Below are positions 19,493-30,398 of a stretch of DNA of 64,000 nucleotides, piece after piece. Location of the stretch: positions 744,001 to 808,000 of the forward strand of contig BCJJ01000003.1 of assembly GCA_039545355.1 (NCBI GenBank). The letters are read 5' to 3'. This stretch comes from Trichosporon coremiiforme (lineage: Eukaryota; Basidiomycota; Tremellomycetes; Trichosporonales; Trichosporonaceae). Position 1 is the first letter of the stretch, and each line of letters starts with the position of its first letter. The notes under the pieces were generated by a model that ran no database searches, was not told the DNA's origin, and saw only the letters and a program-made list of their open reading frames with translations. Both the position numbers and the translations under genes were made by a program.

Positions 19493-21109
19493 TTACTCGA
19501 GACCCAGCTCCTTGCGCTTATCACGGATCGCTTCAGCCAAGCGCCTGAAGCCCTCGGGCGCCTCGTCCTCGAGGTCGATGACCGAGAAAGACACGCGGAC
19601 GTGGGGACTCTTCTTGCCACTGGGGTAGAAAGCGGCACCGGGAACAGCGAGCACGCCCTTGGCGAGCGCCTCGTTACGGATGAGCTTGTAGCTGTCCTCG
19701 ATGCCGCCAGGACTCAGGTCGATCCAGAGGAACATGCCGGCGACGGGGCTCACCCATGTCGCCAAGTGACCGAGCTCCTTCTTAGCCGTTGCCTCGAAAC
19801 GGTCCCTGCGCTCGCGGTAGAACTCGGACACGGCGCGAGAATGAGCGAGGAAACCGTCAATCCCCCAGTGTGAGAGAAGACTGTGGGCAATGGCTTGGGC
19901 GAGTGCGGACGTGTGCAGGTTCGCGCCGGCCGTGTGCACGTCGATCGCGTGCAGGATGTCCTTCGGCCCGGTCGCGAAGCCCAGTCGGATACCCGCAGAC
20001 AGGAGCTTGGAGAACGAGTCGAAGCGCACAACGTGCCCACCCTTGGGGAAGACCTGCTTCTCGAGCTCGAAGTAGGACGGGATCAGCGGCGTCGTCAGGT
20101 AGTAGTACGGGTCGTCTGATGTTAGCTCCATGCCTACCTTGAACCCTTGATCTAGCTACGCCAGGGACTCACCCTCCATCATCAACAGGTCGTGCTTCTT
20201 CATGACCTGGAGCACGTCGAGCTTGCGCTGCGCCGAGCTCGAACAGCCCGACGGGTTGCATCCGACCGGCGTCGAGTAGATGACGCGCGGCTTCTTCTCC
20301 CCCGCGGGCCAGTTGTCGAGAATTGCGGCTAGGCGCTCCGCACTCAGCCCCTCGTCGTCGACGTCGACCTCGATGCACTTGGCCCCGAGCTGGCGCAATG
20401 TCGGAAGAACGCCCGAGTACACCGGCGTCTCGACCAGGATGGGGTCGCCGGGGTTCAGGACGGCTTGGAAGCACTGCGCGTTAGCTCGCGTCCGAAGACA
20501 GCTAGCTAGGGAGGGTGGGCATGGAGGGTGGGCAAGACTTACTTTGCTCATGAGATCCTGCGAACCGCTACCCACGCTCACGGCCCAGTTCTCGCCGAGC
20601 TCGCGCTTGTGTACCTGCGCCTGCAGATCAGTGAGCCAGCCGCGGATGCTCGCGAGACCGGCACTGGGGCCATACTGCAGCGCCTCGTTCAGCGCCGCGC
20701 CGTCGAGCTGCACGGCAGTGGATTCGGAGGAGCGCCCGTCAAGGGCAGGCTTGATGTTGAGCGTGATGCTCTCGAACGGGAACGTCGTTGGGTTCGGGCG
20801 ACCGGCACTGCTGTCAGCTTTCCTTGGGGCGGTTTCGGCTCACAGGAAGGTGATGATGCCGGGTTTCTCTAGGGGCATCAGGCCGCGGACTGGATGTCAG
20901 CTTGGCGTTCCCCGGAACCGTCGCTACAGCTCAACGACGCAGACACAGGCAAATCTCTCGGCATACTCACTCCCGTCAATCTCGGTGCTGGCCGCGCGGT
21001 CGCTGAGAAAGTTCGGCGCCGCGGCGCACGAAGGCGAGCGCGCCCGCGGAGTGGTCTGGAACGGCGACGACACCTTGGAGTCGGGCTCGATGGCGGAGGA
21101 CTCGACCAT
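19493..21109 (-). CDS. Class I PLP aminotransferase, ARO8/2-aminoadipate type
   Basis: Five exons, 21109-20971, 20889-20844, 20807-20543, 20473-20173 and 20115-19493 (complement), encode about 457 residues. The fold-type I landmarks are AGRPNPTTFPF near the N-terminus, YGPSAGLASIRGWL, GSGSQDLMSK, TPVYSGVLPTLRQL, CNPSG for the substrate carboxylate, DDPYYYL, and the Schiff-base lysine in SFSKLLSAGIRLGF. This pattern fits fungal Aro8-type enzymes, which transaminate aromatic amino acids or 2-aminoadipate. The exact substrate cannot be read. The start at MVESSAIE is preferred over an in-frame ATG at 21187 because the family begins with a short lead. The third exon has a CAGCAG acceptor that would add one residue. 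The introns are short with CTGAC branch sites. Confidence 0.88.
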
Positions 21110-22027
21110 GCTGCGTGTGTCCGTTCTGTTGCGTGATATGTGCTTAGTGCACAAGGAGTTTGGTCGAGAGGGATGGAGAAATTTCAAGACAACAGCTGAT
21201 CGTCATGACTCCTTTAAGGTATGGTGGGTGTCTGGGGCGCAGGGCATGAAGTGGAGACTGGAATGCCCATCTCTCCGGTCCCTGCCTTGTCGTCGACGCC
21301 CGCTTGTCGCCTGGCGCACCTGGCGTACTAGTGTACGCATCGGCAGGAGCTTGCGCTGATATCATCACGCACTCTCCTGCGTCCCTGCACTCGGATCTCT
21401 GGGCCAGACCTTGTAGCTCACGCCGTGTTTACGGAAGAGCTCGTCCGTGGAACAGTTCAACTCAACTCCATCGGCGTACAACGTAATCGCGCTAACTCGA
21501 TATCGGCCATCGCCGACGGTACTTAATAAGCTCGCTTTAGTTACCGCGACTCTGTCCAAACATCCGAACAACGCCTTGCTTCACTCCGCGGCATGCTTAA
21601 GATGTCGACTCGAGCATTCCTGCTGCGCTATATGCGCCAGGAGACTGCTAATCACTTTGGGAGGCTGGCTCATGACCATCGTTCACATGTTCGATCGGCA
21701 TCAATCACAAATCACGAGACCCGTGCGTTGATTGCGAGGCGTCGCGGCGTCACAGCCGCCGTTTCCGCGGCCGTTCAGCCGATAAGCTACCGTATCATTT
21801 GCTTGGCGAGCTTTCCGTGCAGTTGAATATACATTCGTATCGATACAGAGCTCTACAAAACATTGATATGGCTAGATGAACAGATGGCTCGTGATGAAGA
21901 AGTCGTTAACGCTTCACGGGTCCGCTCGCAGTTGAGTGGTCGCTACCCCGTCTGGCCTCTGCAAAGGCCGCAGGCAATGTCAATCGGTCCCTTTTGCTTG
22001 CCCCTTCCCCTTGTATCCAAGTTACAG
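21110..22027. other. Intergenic region, aminotransferase promoter side
   Basis: This is 918 bp between the aminotransferase start and the 3' end of the membrane-protein gene, both on the minus strand. It should hold the aminotransferase promoter. Short open frames exist on both strands without motifs or splice support. Confidence 0.5.
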
Positions 22028-23118
22028 TCACATGTTGTCGAGGGCGATGTGCGCCTGCCATCGGCCGAACGCGCGTGCGAACCTGAGGAAGATCGGCAGG
22101 AACGGGAACAACACGAAGGACAGGATGAAGAGCACGAGGAGCGCGACGAAGGATACGAGTACGATGACCGGCTTGATGAGGAGAAGGTACACGAGTGCCG
22201 AGTACGAGTACTGGTCGGTGAACTGAGTGTCAGCTAGAGCAATGTCTCGTCAGCTGACCGACATACCATTCCCCAGCTGCAGGACAGGAACCAATGGTCC
22301 CAGACGACCTCGCCGTCCTCGCGGACACGCTGGCGGTAGAATATCGGGTGTACCGACCGCACTTCAACGCCCTGGAAGAAGACCTGGAGTCTAGTCTCGA
22401 CTGCCGCAGCCGCTCTCGCAAGAATCAGAGTCGCGAACCAGAACACTACGCCCAGCGGCAGCGTCACGAGGAGTGCTGTACCGACAAGCGTGCCAGTCAG
22501 CAAAAGCGGCCACAATGCCAAGTTCTGAGGACACGTCAGCTCACATTCGGCAACCACGGAGCTCACAAATGGGAAGTTGATTACTAGCGTGTGGAACAGC
22601 GACTTCCAGGCAGCTCCATCACGCAGCGTGCTCCAGTACCCGCGCTCGTCGCCCTTGATAATGTACTCGAGCGGACTGCGAAAACGGGCACGCTGCAAGG
22701 GATCGCTGCCGAGGAGTGGTGTCGTCTCCGTGCCGCCCGATGCGGACTCGCGCCCGTACTGTGGGAGCGGAGGGAGTGCGACGAGCGGGCTACCGGCCGT
22801 GAAGGTCTGGGCCCTTGCTCGACCAGAAGGATAACGAGCATACGGCGGTGGTGCGTCGGTCGGCGTGGCCGGCTTCGGGAAGAGCTGTCCGTTGACGAAG
22901 ATGAACTGGTGGTCGTCGTCTCCGGGAACATCTTCGGACTCAGCCAGCAACGGGTCGGCCAGTGTCGAGGTGGGCGCTTGCGATGGAGGCGAGCTGCCGA
23001 GCGGATGCGGGACGTAACGCTGAGGTTGCGGACTCGTAAGCGCAGAGCTCTCCTCGACGTCGACAACATAGCTCGCCTCCGAGCCGCCGGAACTTGACTG
23101 CGACTGCCGTCTCGTCAT
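22028..23118 (-). CDS. Multi-pass membrane protein, possible 'putative sensor' type domain
   Basis: Three exons, 23118-22567, 22524-22267 and 22222-22028 (complement), encode 334 residues. Residues 1-150 are polar and Pro/Ser-rich. They hold PPPYARYP, which resembles a PY-type motif, and an acidic patch. The rest forms a compact membrane domain. A segment begins at INFPF (crossing the first splice), then come WPLLLTGTLVGTALLVTLP and GVVFWFATLILARAAAA, and near the end the tandem KPVIVLVSFVALLVLFILSF with FVLFPFLPIFLRF. The central pattern resembles fungal proteins with the sensor-like membrane domain found next to bacterial histidine kinases, but here there is no kinase. The function is unknown and the domain call is tentative. 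It is divergent from the cyclophilin gene, with 265 bp between starts. Confidence 0.75.
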
Positions 23119-23383
23119 TCTCGATTCTGTCGGAACCGCTCGCGCTGTCGATTTCGTGGAATGTTCAAGCGTTACAGCTGACGGTACCGGTAGACGTCGT
23201 CCGATATCCTGGGTGGACCTCTAGGTCGTAGATAGCGGAGTGGCGATGCGGAGTCGCACACGTCATTTTGGCACGCGAGGACCACGCGACCGAAATGTTG
23301 ACATCAGGTGGCAAGAGACCGATTGCGACTTCAGCGCTGCTTGTTTCAGCTCATCTTCGGTTCACTCGACTGTGTAATTCAGA

Positions 23384-24042
23384 ATGGTAAGCTGCAGTAG
23401 TTTACTTGCGAGCTAACAGCAGTCTGTCACTCTGCACACGACAGTAGGTGACATTAAAATCGAGGTGTTCTGTGAGGCTGTTCCTCGGACAGCGGAGGTG
23501 AGTTTCTCCCGATGTCGCCCGCTTGCAACTAATTCGACGTCAGAACTTTCTCGCGTTGTGCGCATCCAACTACTTCGACAACTGCCTGTTCCACAGGAAT
23601 ATTAAAGGCTTCATGGTGCAGACAGGAGACCCATCAGGAACGGGCAAAGGAGGACAGAGCATCTGGGGTCAACCGTTCCCGGATGAGGTCCGATCAACGC
23701 TGAAGGTGGGTGCCCAGCTACTGATGCGCCTTGAAATAGCTAACCTCAGTTCAACGCGCGGGGAATAGTCGCCATGGCCAACGCGGGGCCGGACACGAAC
23801 AAGTCACAGGTGAGTTTGCGAATCCTCGTTGTGAAACCAACACTCAGTTCTTCATCACGTACGCGAAGCAGTCGAGTCTAGATGGCAAGTACACGATCTT
23901 CGGCAAGGTCATCGATGGGGCGGACTCCGCACTGGACGCGATCGAGAAGGTGCCGGTGAACGCGAAGAACCGGCCACTGGAGGAGATACGACTGAAGAGT
24001 GTCACCATCCACGCGAATCCGATTGCAGAGGCTCAGAAGTAG
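23384..24042 (+). CDS. Cyclophilin, PPIL3/CYP10 type
   Basis: Five coding exons, 23384-23386, 23423-23497, 23544-23705, 23750-23809 and 23848-24042, encode 164 residues, matching PPIL3 (about 161). The first coding exon is only the ATG, followed at once by GTAAGC. The protein has [22 protein letters not shown], the catalytic [15 protein letters not shown] with its Arg, [13 protein letters not shown], and [20 protein letters not shown]. These peptidyl-prolyl isomerases are usually nuclear, and PPIL3 is found in spliceosomes. That location is known for the family and inferred here. Where many cyclophilins have NGSQFF, this one has NKSQFF. All introns preserve frame and phase 0. Confidence 0.93.
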
Positions 24043-24114
24043 ACATTTAGAATGTAATGCCATAATTGTACAAGGATCTATATCGTTACAACTGCACTGC
24101 CTGTCTTCTCCCGC

Positions 24115-25369
24115 TTACTGGCCGTACCATCGTCCGTTGGCGAGTTCCTCCTGCGGAGGGTCGCGGTGTGGAATCGCTGACTCTGTGATGTTGAAGATAT
24201 CAATCGCCTGCTGCCAAGTCTCCATGTCGAACTCAATCACGGCTTGCTGCTGGGCAAGGTCACCTTCGACAGCAGGGTCATACTGGTCGCTTGCGCCTGG
24301 GAGAAGTTAGACTGACACAACCGTCGCAACTTACAAATCATGATTTCTCCATCGTCCTTCACGTCAAGGCTGACACGCCCTTCCTTGACGAGGAATGAGG
24401 TGTAGAAGAGGTTCTCGACAGACTGGGCGAAGCTGTCAGGGTTGATGAACAGGTGGAAGAGGTTGACGCCCTTGCGCTGCGGATCCATAGCATTGAGGAC
24501 CTCACTGATCTCCTTGACGTGGGTCGTCGTCGGGTCCTTTGTCTTCGACTTGCCCTCCTGCTGCACTTCCTCGGGACGAGTCTCGGGCGCGATCTCTTGC
24601 CTTGCCCTCCTCTGCGCGTGCTGGCGCACAGTGTGCTCGACTTCGAGAGGTCCATACCTAGCGTCAGTTTTGGCAAAGTCTAGCAAACTCACATGAACTC
24701 GACACCTGGGGCACGCCGAGACAGCGAAGCTGCCATCCATCCAATACGCTCCCAGTCACCCAGGACTGTCTGCCCTCGCCGTGGCCGCTGACGCTGGGTC
24801 ATCATCTCCTCGAGCTCGTCTTCCTCCGAGTCATCATCGGGCACCTGTGTCTCCTCTGCCTCTATCCCGAGCACACTCTTCACACTGGATGCTGTTAGCA
24901 CATCAGGCACGCTGGAAACATACTTGTTGATAAACTCAGATACGTCGAAAGACACACCGCCGAGCTTAAGCTTCCTCGCTAGGTTTGCCGATGTCTCGCC
25001 CATCGTCATCATGAGACGCGCATCCAGCGCTGCGGTTCCTGTATCCCTCACTGTGGGTCAGCTTCACGCAACGAACTCGCAAGCTCACCATCTCGGAACA
25101 GCCTGTTCTGCTGCCTCGCCATGCGCGCAAGGTCGTTGACGCCAATGTTCTCCAGGTTCGTCTTCATATCTGCCTGTTAGCTGTCAATAGCACTCTTCTA
25201 GCTCACCATCAGCAGCCATCTGCATGTCGCGGTATCCAGCGACAATGCGCGCCTTCTCCTCGAGGTCTGGCTTGTCGAAGAGCTCCTCGCGGAGACTGCC
25301 ACGGGGGCGCTTGCGTCGCGGGCCATCCTGCGTCTGGGCCGGGCGCTGTGACGGCCCGGTAGTTGACAT
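24115..25369 (-). CDS. NSE4: NSE4 kleisin of the SMC5/6 complex
   Basis: Six exons, 25369-25207, 25169-25089, 25050-24924, 24884-24693, 24657-24335 and 24296-24115 (complement), encode about 355 residues. The N-terminal helical kleisin part includes ELFDKPDLEEKARIVAGYRDM, then a middle acidic linker. The C-terminal winged-helix region has NLFHLFINPDSFAQSVENLFYTSFLVKEG (residues FINPDSFAQ and FYTSFLV are the usual Nse4 signature) and ends near FNITESAIPHR. Nse4 bridges Smc5 and Smc6 heads with Nse1/Nse3 and is essential for DNA repair. The 39-nt intron at 24885-24923 is a multiple of three with no stop in frame, so unspliced RNA would add 13 residues to the kleisin part. It is divergent from the CAK1-like kinase gene, with 202 bp between starts. 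Confidence 0.9.
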
Positions 25370-25571
25370 GGTGGCGTGTTGAAGTTGAGAGAGGAAAGAC
25401 CGAAATCAACATTGTCGTCACTCCCTCCACCACGCGCAGCGCGTCCGCCTGGCCCAACCCTTGCTGATCTTAGTCGCTATTTGCTTCCGTCCAACTGGCG
25501 GTGACGGTACTCGATGGTGTTTCAGAATCTAGAGGTGGAGGTCATCCACTGTCTTACCCCTTACCTTCCCC

Positions 25572-26762
25572 ATGGAGCCCTTCGCGACTGGTGAGCTGTT
25601 GCGGAGTTCCGTCCAAGCTAACGACAGGCCTGCATGCAGACATATTCTTTGACCCCCATGGCGACTCTCCCGCCAGCTGTCAGGCGGTGAAGATTGTGAC
25701 GGCGCCAAAGAACGGCATTGACGTCTCGAGACGGCCGCACAACGTCATCCGCGAAGTTCGGATATTGCGGCAGGCAACGCATCCAAACGTGAGTCGCCGC
25801 ACTGTATGCTTAGTACATGAAAGCTTAGTGGAGAGCCGGAAAGCTGATTATAGGTAATCCCATTGCTCGAGTATAGCTTCTCCGAGCCAGAGCATCGGCT
25901 CACCTTCCCTCTGCTCCCGGTGACCATGGCGAGCATTCTGGAGCACGAGCCGAGCCCCGAGATCTTTGCGCACACGGCCCGCGGTCTGCTCTCAGCACTT
26001 GAACACCTGCACTCGTTAGACATTGCACACAGGGACGTCAAGCCCGCCAACGTCATGTACGGCTGGGACGGTACGGTGCAGCTGATCGACTTCGGCACAG
26101 CCTGGGACGGGCAGGGCGGCGACGGCGGTGTCGGCATGGAGCCGCAAGTGGGAAGCGGGTGAGTTATCCGGAACCTATTCTTGAGCTTACAACAGGCATT
26201 ACCGAGCCCCAGAGCTGCTTTTCTCAGAGACATACGACCCACGCTTGATAGACCTGTGGAGCGCGGGCGTAACGTTGGCAGAATGCTTCAGCGTCGACCT
26301 GGGTGCGGACTCGGACTCCTCAGATTCAGACTCGGACGAGGTCGAGGGTTTCCAGCTCCGCCGCCCGCCGCCAAGAAAACTCCTCTTCTCGGCTGAGTTT
26401 GGGGAGATCGGTCTCGCGGGAAGCATATTCAAGATTCTGGGGACGCCGACCGAGGAGAACTGGCCGGTAAGCTATAGCTTCGCTGCGGTTCAGCTGACGC
26501 CCAGAGCTTTGCCACACTGACGGACGCGAACAAGCTAATGTTCGACCCGCGACCACCACGAAGGTTGAGAGACGTACAGAATATAGACGAGCAGCAAGCG
26601 CAGGTCCTCGAAGGACTGGTGCAGCTCGAGGCGGGACGGAGGTTGACTGCGAAGGACGCGCTGACGCTCCTCCTACCGGCAGCTGAAGCTGAGAGGCAAG
26701 CGGGGCCGGTCCTGCAGCGCTGGATCGGCCGCGCTGAGAAGAAGTACGAGAAGCTGTTGTAA
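25572..26762 (+). CDS. CDK-activating-type protein kinase (CAK1/Csk1-like)
   Basis: Five exons, 25572-25590, 25628-25788, 25854-26158, 26196-26466 and 26505-26762, encode 337 residues. The ATP lysine is in QAVKIV (about K28). The catalytic loop is HRDVKPANVM (about 119-128), the metal-binding DFG is in LIDFGTAWD (about 139), and the APE motif is in YRAPELLF, followed by DLWSAGVTLAE. The small lobe has no GxGxxG glycine loop, a feature known from yeast Cak1. The CDK-like GSIFKILGTPTEENWP supports the CMGC group. An acidic Ser/Asp insert follows the F-helix region (SDSSDSDSDE). Its likely role is phosphorylating the T-loop of CDKs, which is inferred. The start is taken at MEPFATG, the only ATG that splices into the kinase frame. 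Confidence 0.8.
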
Positions 26763-26961
26763 CCTTAAGGAAGATGTATCTTGTCATGCTAATGCTGGAG
26801 ATGCATGCTGATGCGAATATATGGATGTAGTGGATGCCTAGTATACAATCTAATGCGGAGTCACAATCACAACTAACGATACCGATACGTTCTTCGAGAC
26901 CAAGGAGTGGGGGATACAAGGGGGGCGATCAGTGGCGGGCGCTGGATAAGGAGGTGGGTGA

Positions 26962-28527
26962 CTACCCGAAGAGGTCCTTGAGGATGAGTGCGGGATCCTC
27001 GTACTTCCAGTGGAGGTTGTGTTTCTTCTCCCGCTTGCGGTCTCCGCTCTCGCCTTCCTCGCCTCGTCCGGCCTTGTCGATCTTGAGCAGGCCCGTGTCC
27101 TGCAGCGTCTGCGAGACGGTCTCGATCTTGCCCTGTCCCGCGGCGGCGTGCAGCGTCGAGGCGGCTTTGATGGGGCTGGGGACATTGGGCAGAGCAGGAG
27201 GAAGAGTCCCCGGTAAACCGACCGTTTGCGTTTGAGGCGTGGTGCTCGGTAAGAGGTTGGCGGCGGGACGTGGCGTGCGGGCGTCAACCTTCTCCTCCTC
27301 CCGCTCCTCGCGCGGCTTGGACGCCTCGACCTCGGCGATCGTCAGAGACGACTCGAGCTTGTACAGCGTCGGCGACGCTTGCGGGTGCAGGCTCGGCGCG
27401 AGCGTGAAGAGATACTGCAGCGTACTGAGCGTCGGGGTAGGGATGTCCGGTGCCTCCGGCGAGCGCTCGTGCACGCCTGGTGGTACCCGCAGCGTATCCT
27501 CGCCTGGCCGATCGCGGCCTATCAGGTGCACGAGAGAATGGAGCACATCGCCAAGGTGCTGGTGCAGGCCGACGCCCATGAACTCGCCGACCTCCTTCGT
27601 CGCGTCCGGGCCCACCTCGAGATTCCAGGTCTTGGCAACCTGAGCGAGGCGTAACGCGAGCTGGTGCGAGGACGGGATGTTGCGGCCGGACTGGGCCAGC
27701 GTCGGGTGTGCGGCACCTGCGAGTTAGCTATGACCTAAGACGACGTAGCCAGAAGTGCAGAATAGATCAAGGACTCACCAGACTGGTACGCGGACCATTT
27801 GCGCTTCTTGCCCATGGCGTCAAACTCATCCGCTTCGACGACCTCCTCCGGCTCAGCGTCGACAGCTCGCCTAACCCGTTCTCGTTCCCGTCCACCGAGG
27901 CCCATGGCCCAGTTGGCTACCCGGTCCATGGGCTCGATGTAAGTGGCGTCCGAGTCAAAGTCGGGTGCATCGATGCCGCCTCTCCGCCGCTTGTTCATGT
28001 GGAGCGATGAGGCGCTCTGGTTTGCGATCTGCGGCGTCGATGCATTGTGCAGAAGAGACGTCAGGAGCTGGTTGTGCAGCAGCACTGTCATTGTCAGCAC
28101 GGCATGACCCCATCATAGCTTGTGCATCGCTGGATGCATGCCCATCGCTGTGCATCATGCGGCGGACAATTAGATACTCACGCGCTTTTCCCTTGAGCCA
28201 CCCTCTCACGAGTGCCACAAGCTCGTCCCGTCCGACCTGACCGAGAAGGTATCCGTTCAGCGCCTTCCAGTATGGTAATCCAGCTTCTCCGAGCGCATCA
28301 TACAGCTGTTGCTTGATCTGATGCGTGTCGATGCGCTGGAACGGGATGGGGAGGTTTGATGCAGGCGACGCCGGTGTCGAGGGAAGGGGCACTGATGCGC
28401 CCAGTGGTGTCGGGACAGTCGGCCGGTGATTTGGCGCACCTACTCCAGGGCCGGTGGAGGTCGTGCTGGCCATGGGAGCGGTGGCCGGGCCGGGGGTCGC
28501 GAGTGCATGGCTGGCATGGCCGGACAT
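26962..28527 (-). CDS. HFI1: SAGA subunit ADA1/HFI1 (SAGA-Tad1 domain)
   Basis: Three exons, 28527-28182, 28084-27779 and 27716-26962 (complement), encode about 468 residues. After a Pro/Ser/Thr-rich lead, residues about 60-115 form the SAGA-Tad1 start, with RIDTHQIKQQLYDALG and YWKALNGYLLGQVGRDEL. A basic nuclear stretch (MNKRRRGG) and KKRKW follow in exon 2. A histone-fold-like helical part in exon 3 contains HQLALRLAQVAKTWNLEV and NLHWKYEDPALILKDLF, the usual fungal Ada1 ending. Ada1 is a core scaffold of the SAGA co-activator. The start is uncertain: MSGHASH at 28527 is chosen, but the frame remains open upstream to 28728 and a later Met (MASTTS) also fits. It shares a 369-bp divergent promoter region with RRP43. 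Confidence 0.85.
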
Positions 28528-28896
28528 GGGGGCGGGGCCGTCGTGCGCTTGAGCGTGCAGGCAGGCAGGGGACTCGGTGCCGCGCGCGGACAGGTGGATG
28601 GCAGCGTGGATGCCGTCGATGCGATCGATGCAGTGGTTTACTCCTCGTGAGCCCGCCAGCAAAAGTGGACAACGACAAAGACGCCCCGGCTCCTCATCAC
28701 CCGCGAGCGGCCGACGGCTCGGCAACAACTAAAGTGGAGGAACGCATAAACGCCACCACGCGAGACGCACGCTTTCGTCACTCACTCACTCCATGCCTGG
28801 ACGCAGGTCTGGAAATGTTGCAGCGAGCGTCATAACAGCGACTTCTGGCGGACAACAAGCTTCTGCATATATCCCTTCCCATCAGACAGCAGAACC
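28528..28896. other. Divergent promoter region ADA1 / RRP43
   Basis: This is 369 bp between the two chosen starts. Part of it may be ADA1 coding sequence if an upstream start is used. No other gene is seen. Confidence 0.5.
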
Positions 28897-30112
28897 ATGG
28901 CGACAACAGCAGCCGCGCAATCAAACGACGCGGGGCCCTCGACGTCCACGTCCCCTGCAACCCAGGCCGCAGTTTTCAAGCGCCTCCATCCCGACCAGTA
29001 TCTGCAACGCTTCCTCGCGCAGGGCTACCGGCCAGATGGACGTAAGGTGTCGGCCTGGCGCGACGTCAGCATCAACGTTGGTGCGTATCTGGCTCCATTC
29101 CGGTAGCTGACATCAGGCTCTATCGGGACAGCAGAGGGCTCGGCACTCGTGCGCATGGGTGACACGACGATTGTGTGCGGCATCAAGGCTGAGATCGCTG
29201 AGCCGAGCGGCGCGGCGCCCGACGAGGGCTTCGTCGGTGAGTCGACCATCAACTTGCTTGCAGCTGCGCTGAGGATGTTTTCAACTAACCTCAGTCCCCA
29301 ACATTGACCTTCCCGCCCTTTCCTCATCCAAGTTCAAGCCCGGACCGCCTGTCGACGAGGCGCAGACGATGAGCAACTGGCTGAACGACATACTGGTCTC
29401 GTAAGCTTCCCCTTTCCCCTACTAGCTAACCCCAGGTCCCGAACGCTGCCGCCTAAGTCTCTCATCATCGCGCCAGGTAAGGCCGCATGGGTCATATACA
29501 TCGACGTTGTGTGCATCAACTACGATGGAAACGCCTATGACGCGGCCGTGTTGGCCGTCATGGCGGCGCTGAGGAATAGTGAGTGGCCTAAAGGGACGGT
29601 CTGCAAGCTACGGATTGGGGTGCCGTGAGCTAACGCCAGCGCGTCTCCCGAGCGCAAAGTATGACGAGACGACGTTCCAGACCGTCTGCGATGGGGAGGA
29701 CACGCACCCCCTGCCCTTGGGACGGGTGCCGCTGTGCGCGTCCTTTGGCGTGTTCGAGTCGTAAGTGCATTGTCGAGCGAAGCATTCCCTTCCATCCTTG
29801 CTTGCCCACTGCAGGAAGCAAGCGTTCGTTCAGGGAGAGTCGGCCGTGACGCCTCGGCACTCAGCTCGGGAAAGGCACGACGAACTGACACTCAGAACGT
29901 ACCTCCTCCCCGACTCGACGGCGTTCGAGCAACCCCTTCTCCCGACCACAATCACGATTGCGCTCGACGAGGAGGGACGCGCGGCTACTGTGCGCCAGGA
30001 GGGACTCGGTGGCGTCGTGGGCAAGTCTGGGTCTGAGCTGCTCGACGAGGCATGGGGGGCTGCTGAGGGACGGATCAAGGAACTGAGGAAGATCCTCGAG
30101 CAGTCGTCCTAG
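28897..30112 (+). CDS. RRP43: RRP43/EXOSC8 ring subunit of the RNA exosome
   Basis: Six exons, 28897-29080, 29117-29236, 29295-29400, 29436-29578, 29640-29760 and 29896-30112, encode 296 residues. The RNase PH-fold start is [15 protein letters not shown] followed by GYRPDGR, the usual Rrp43/EXOSC8 entry. Then come [41 protein letters not shown] and the [12 protein letters not shown] ending. The exosome ring subunits are catalytically dead and shape the RNA channel. The last intron (29761-29895, 135 nt) is longer than its neighbours. I use its distal acceptor because it gives ES-TYLLPDS, which fits the family. A proximal acceptor near 29814 would add 27 in-frame residues instead. The function is well supported by the block order. 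Confidence 0.9.
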
Positions 30113-30398
30113 CTTCAGCCATAGAGTCAGTAGAATGGGCGTTTGCGTGCGCAGGTATTATGTGTCGCATGCACTTTGTAAAACTAGTTGAGCATTAAAT
30201 CAACCCAGGGTATTATAAGCGGCTACAGTGCCGTGGTACTCATAACGATACAACATGAAACTCGAAACTCGTTGTGAGTTGAAATAATACGAACGAGCGA
30301 AGAAGGCAGTTGGAATGGATGTGATGATTGCGTGTTGCTGGGTGGAGATGAATGTCCTTCTGCGCCCGTGAATGCGAGCTCGTTTTCCTCGTTGAGGC

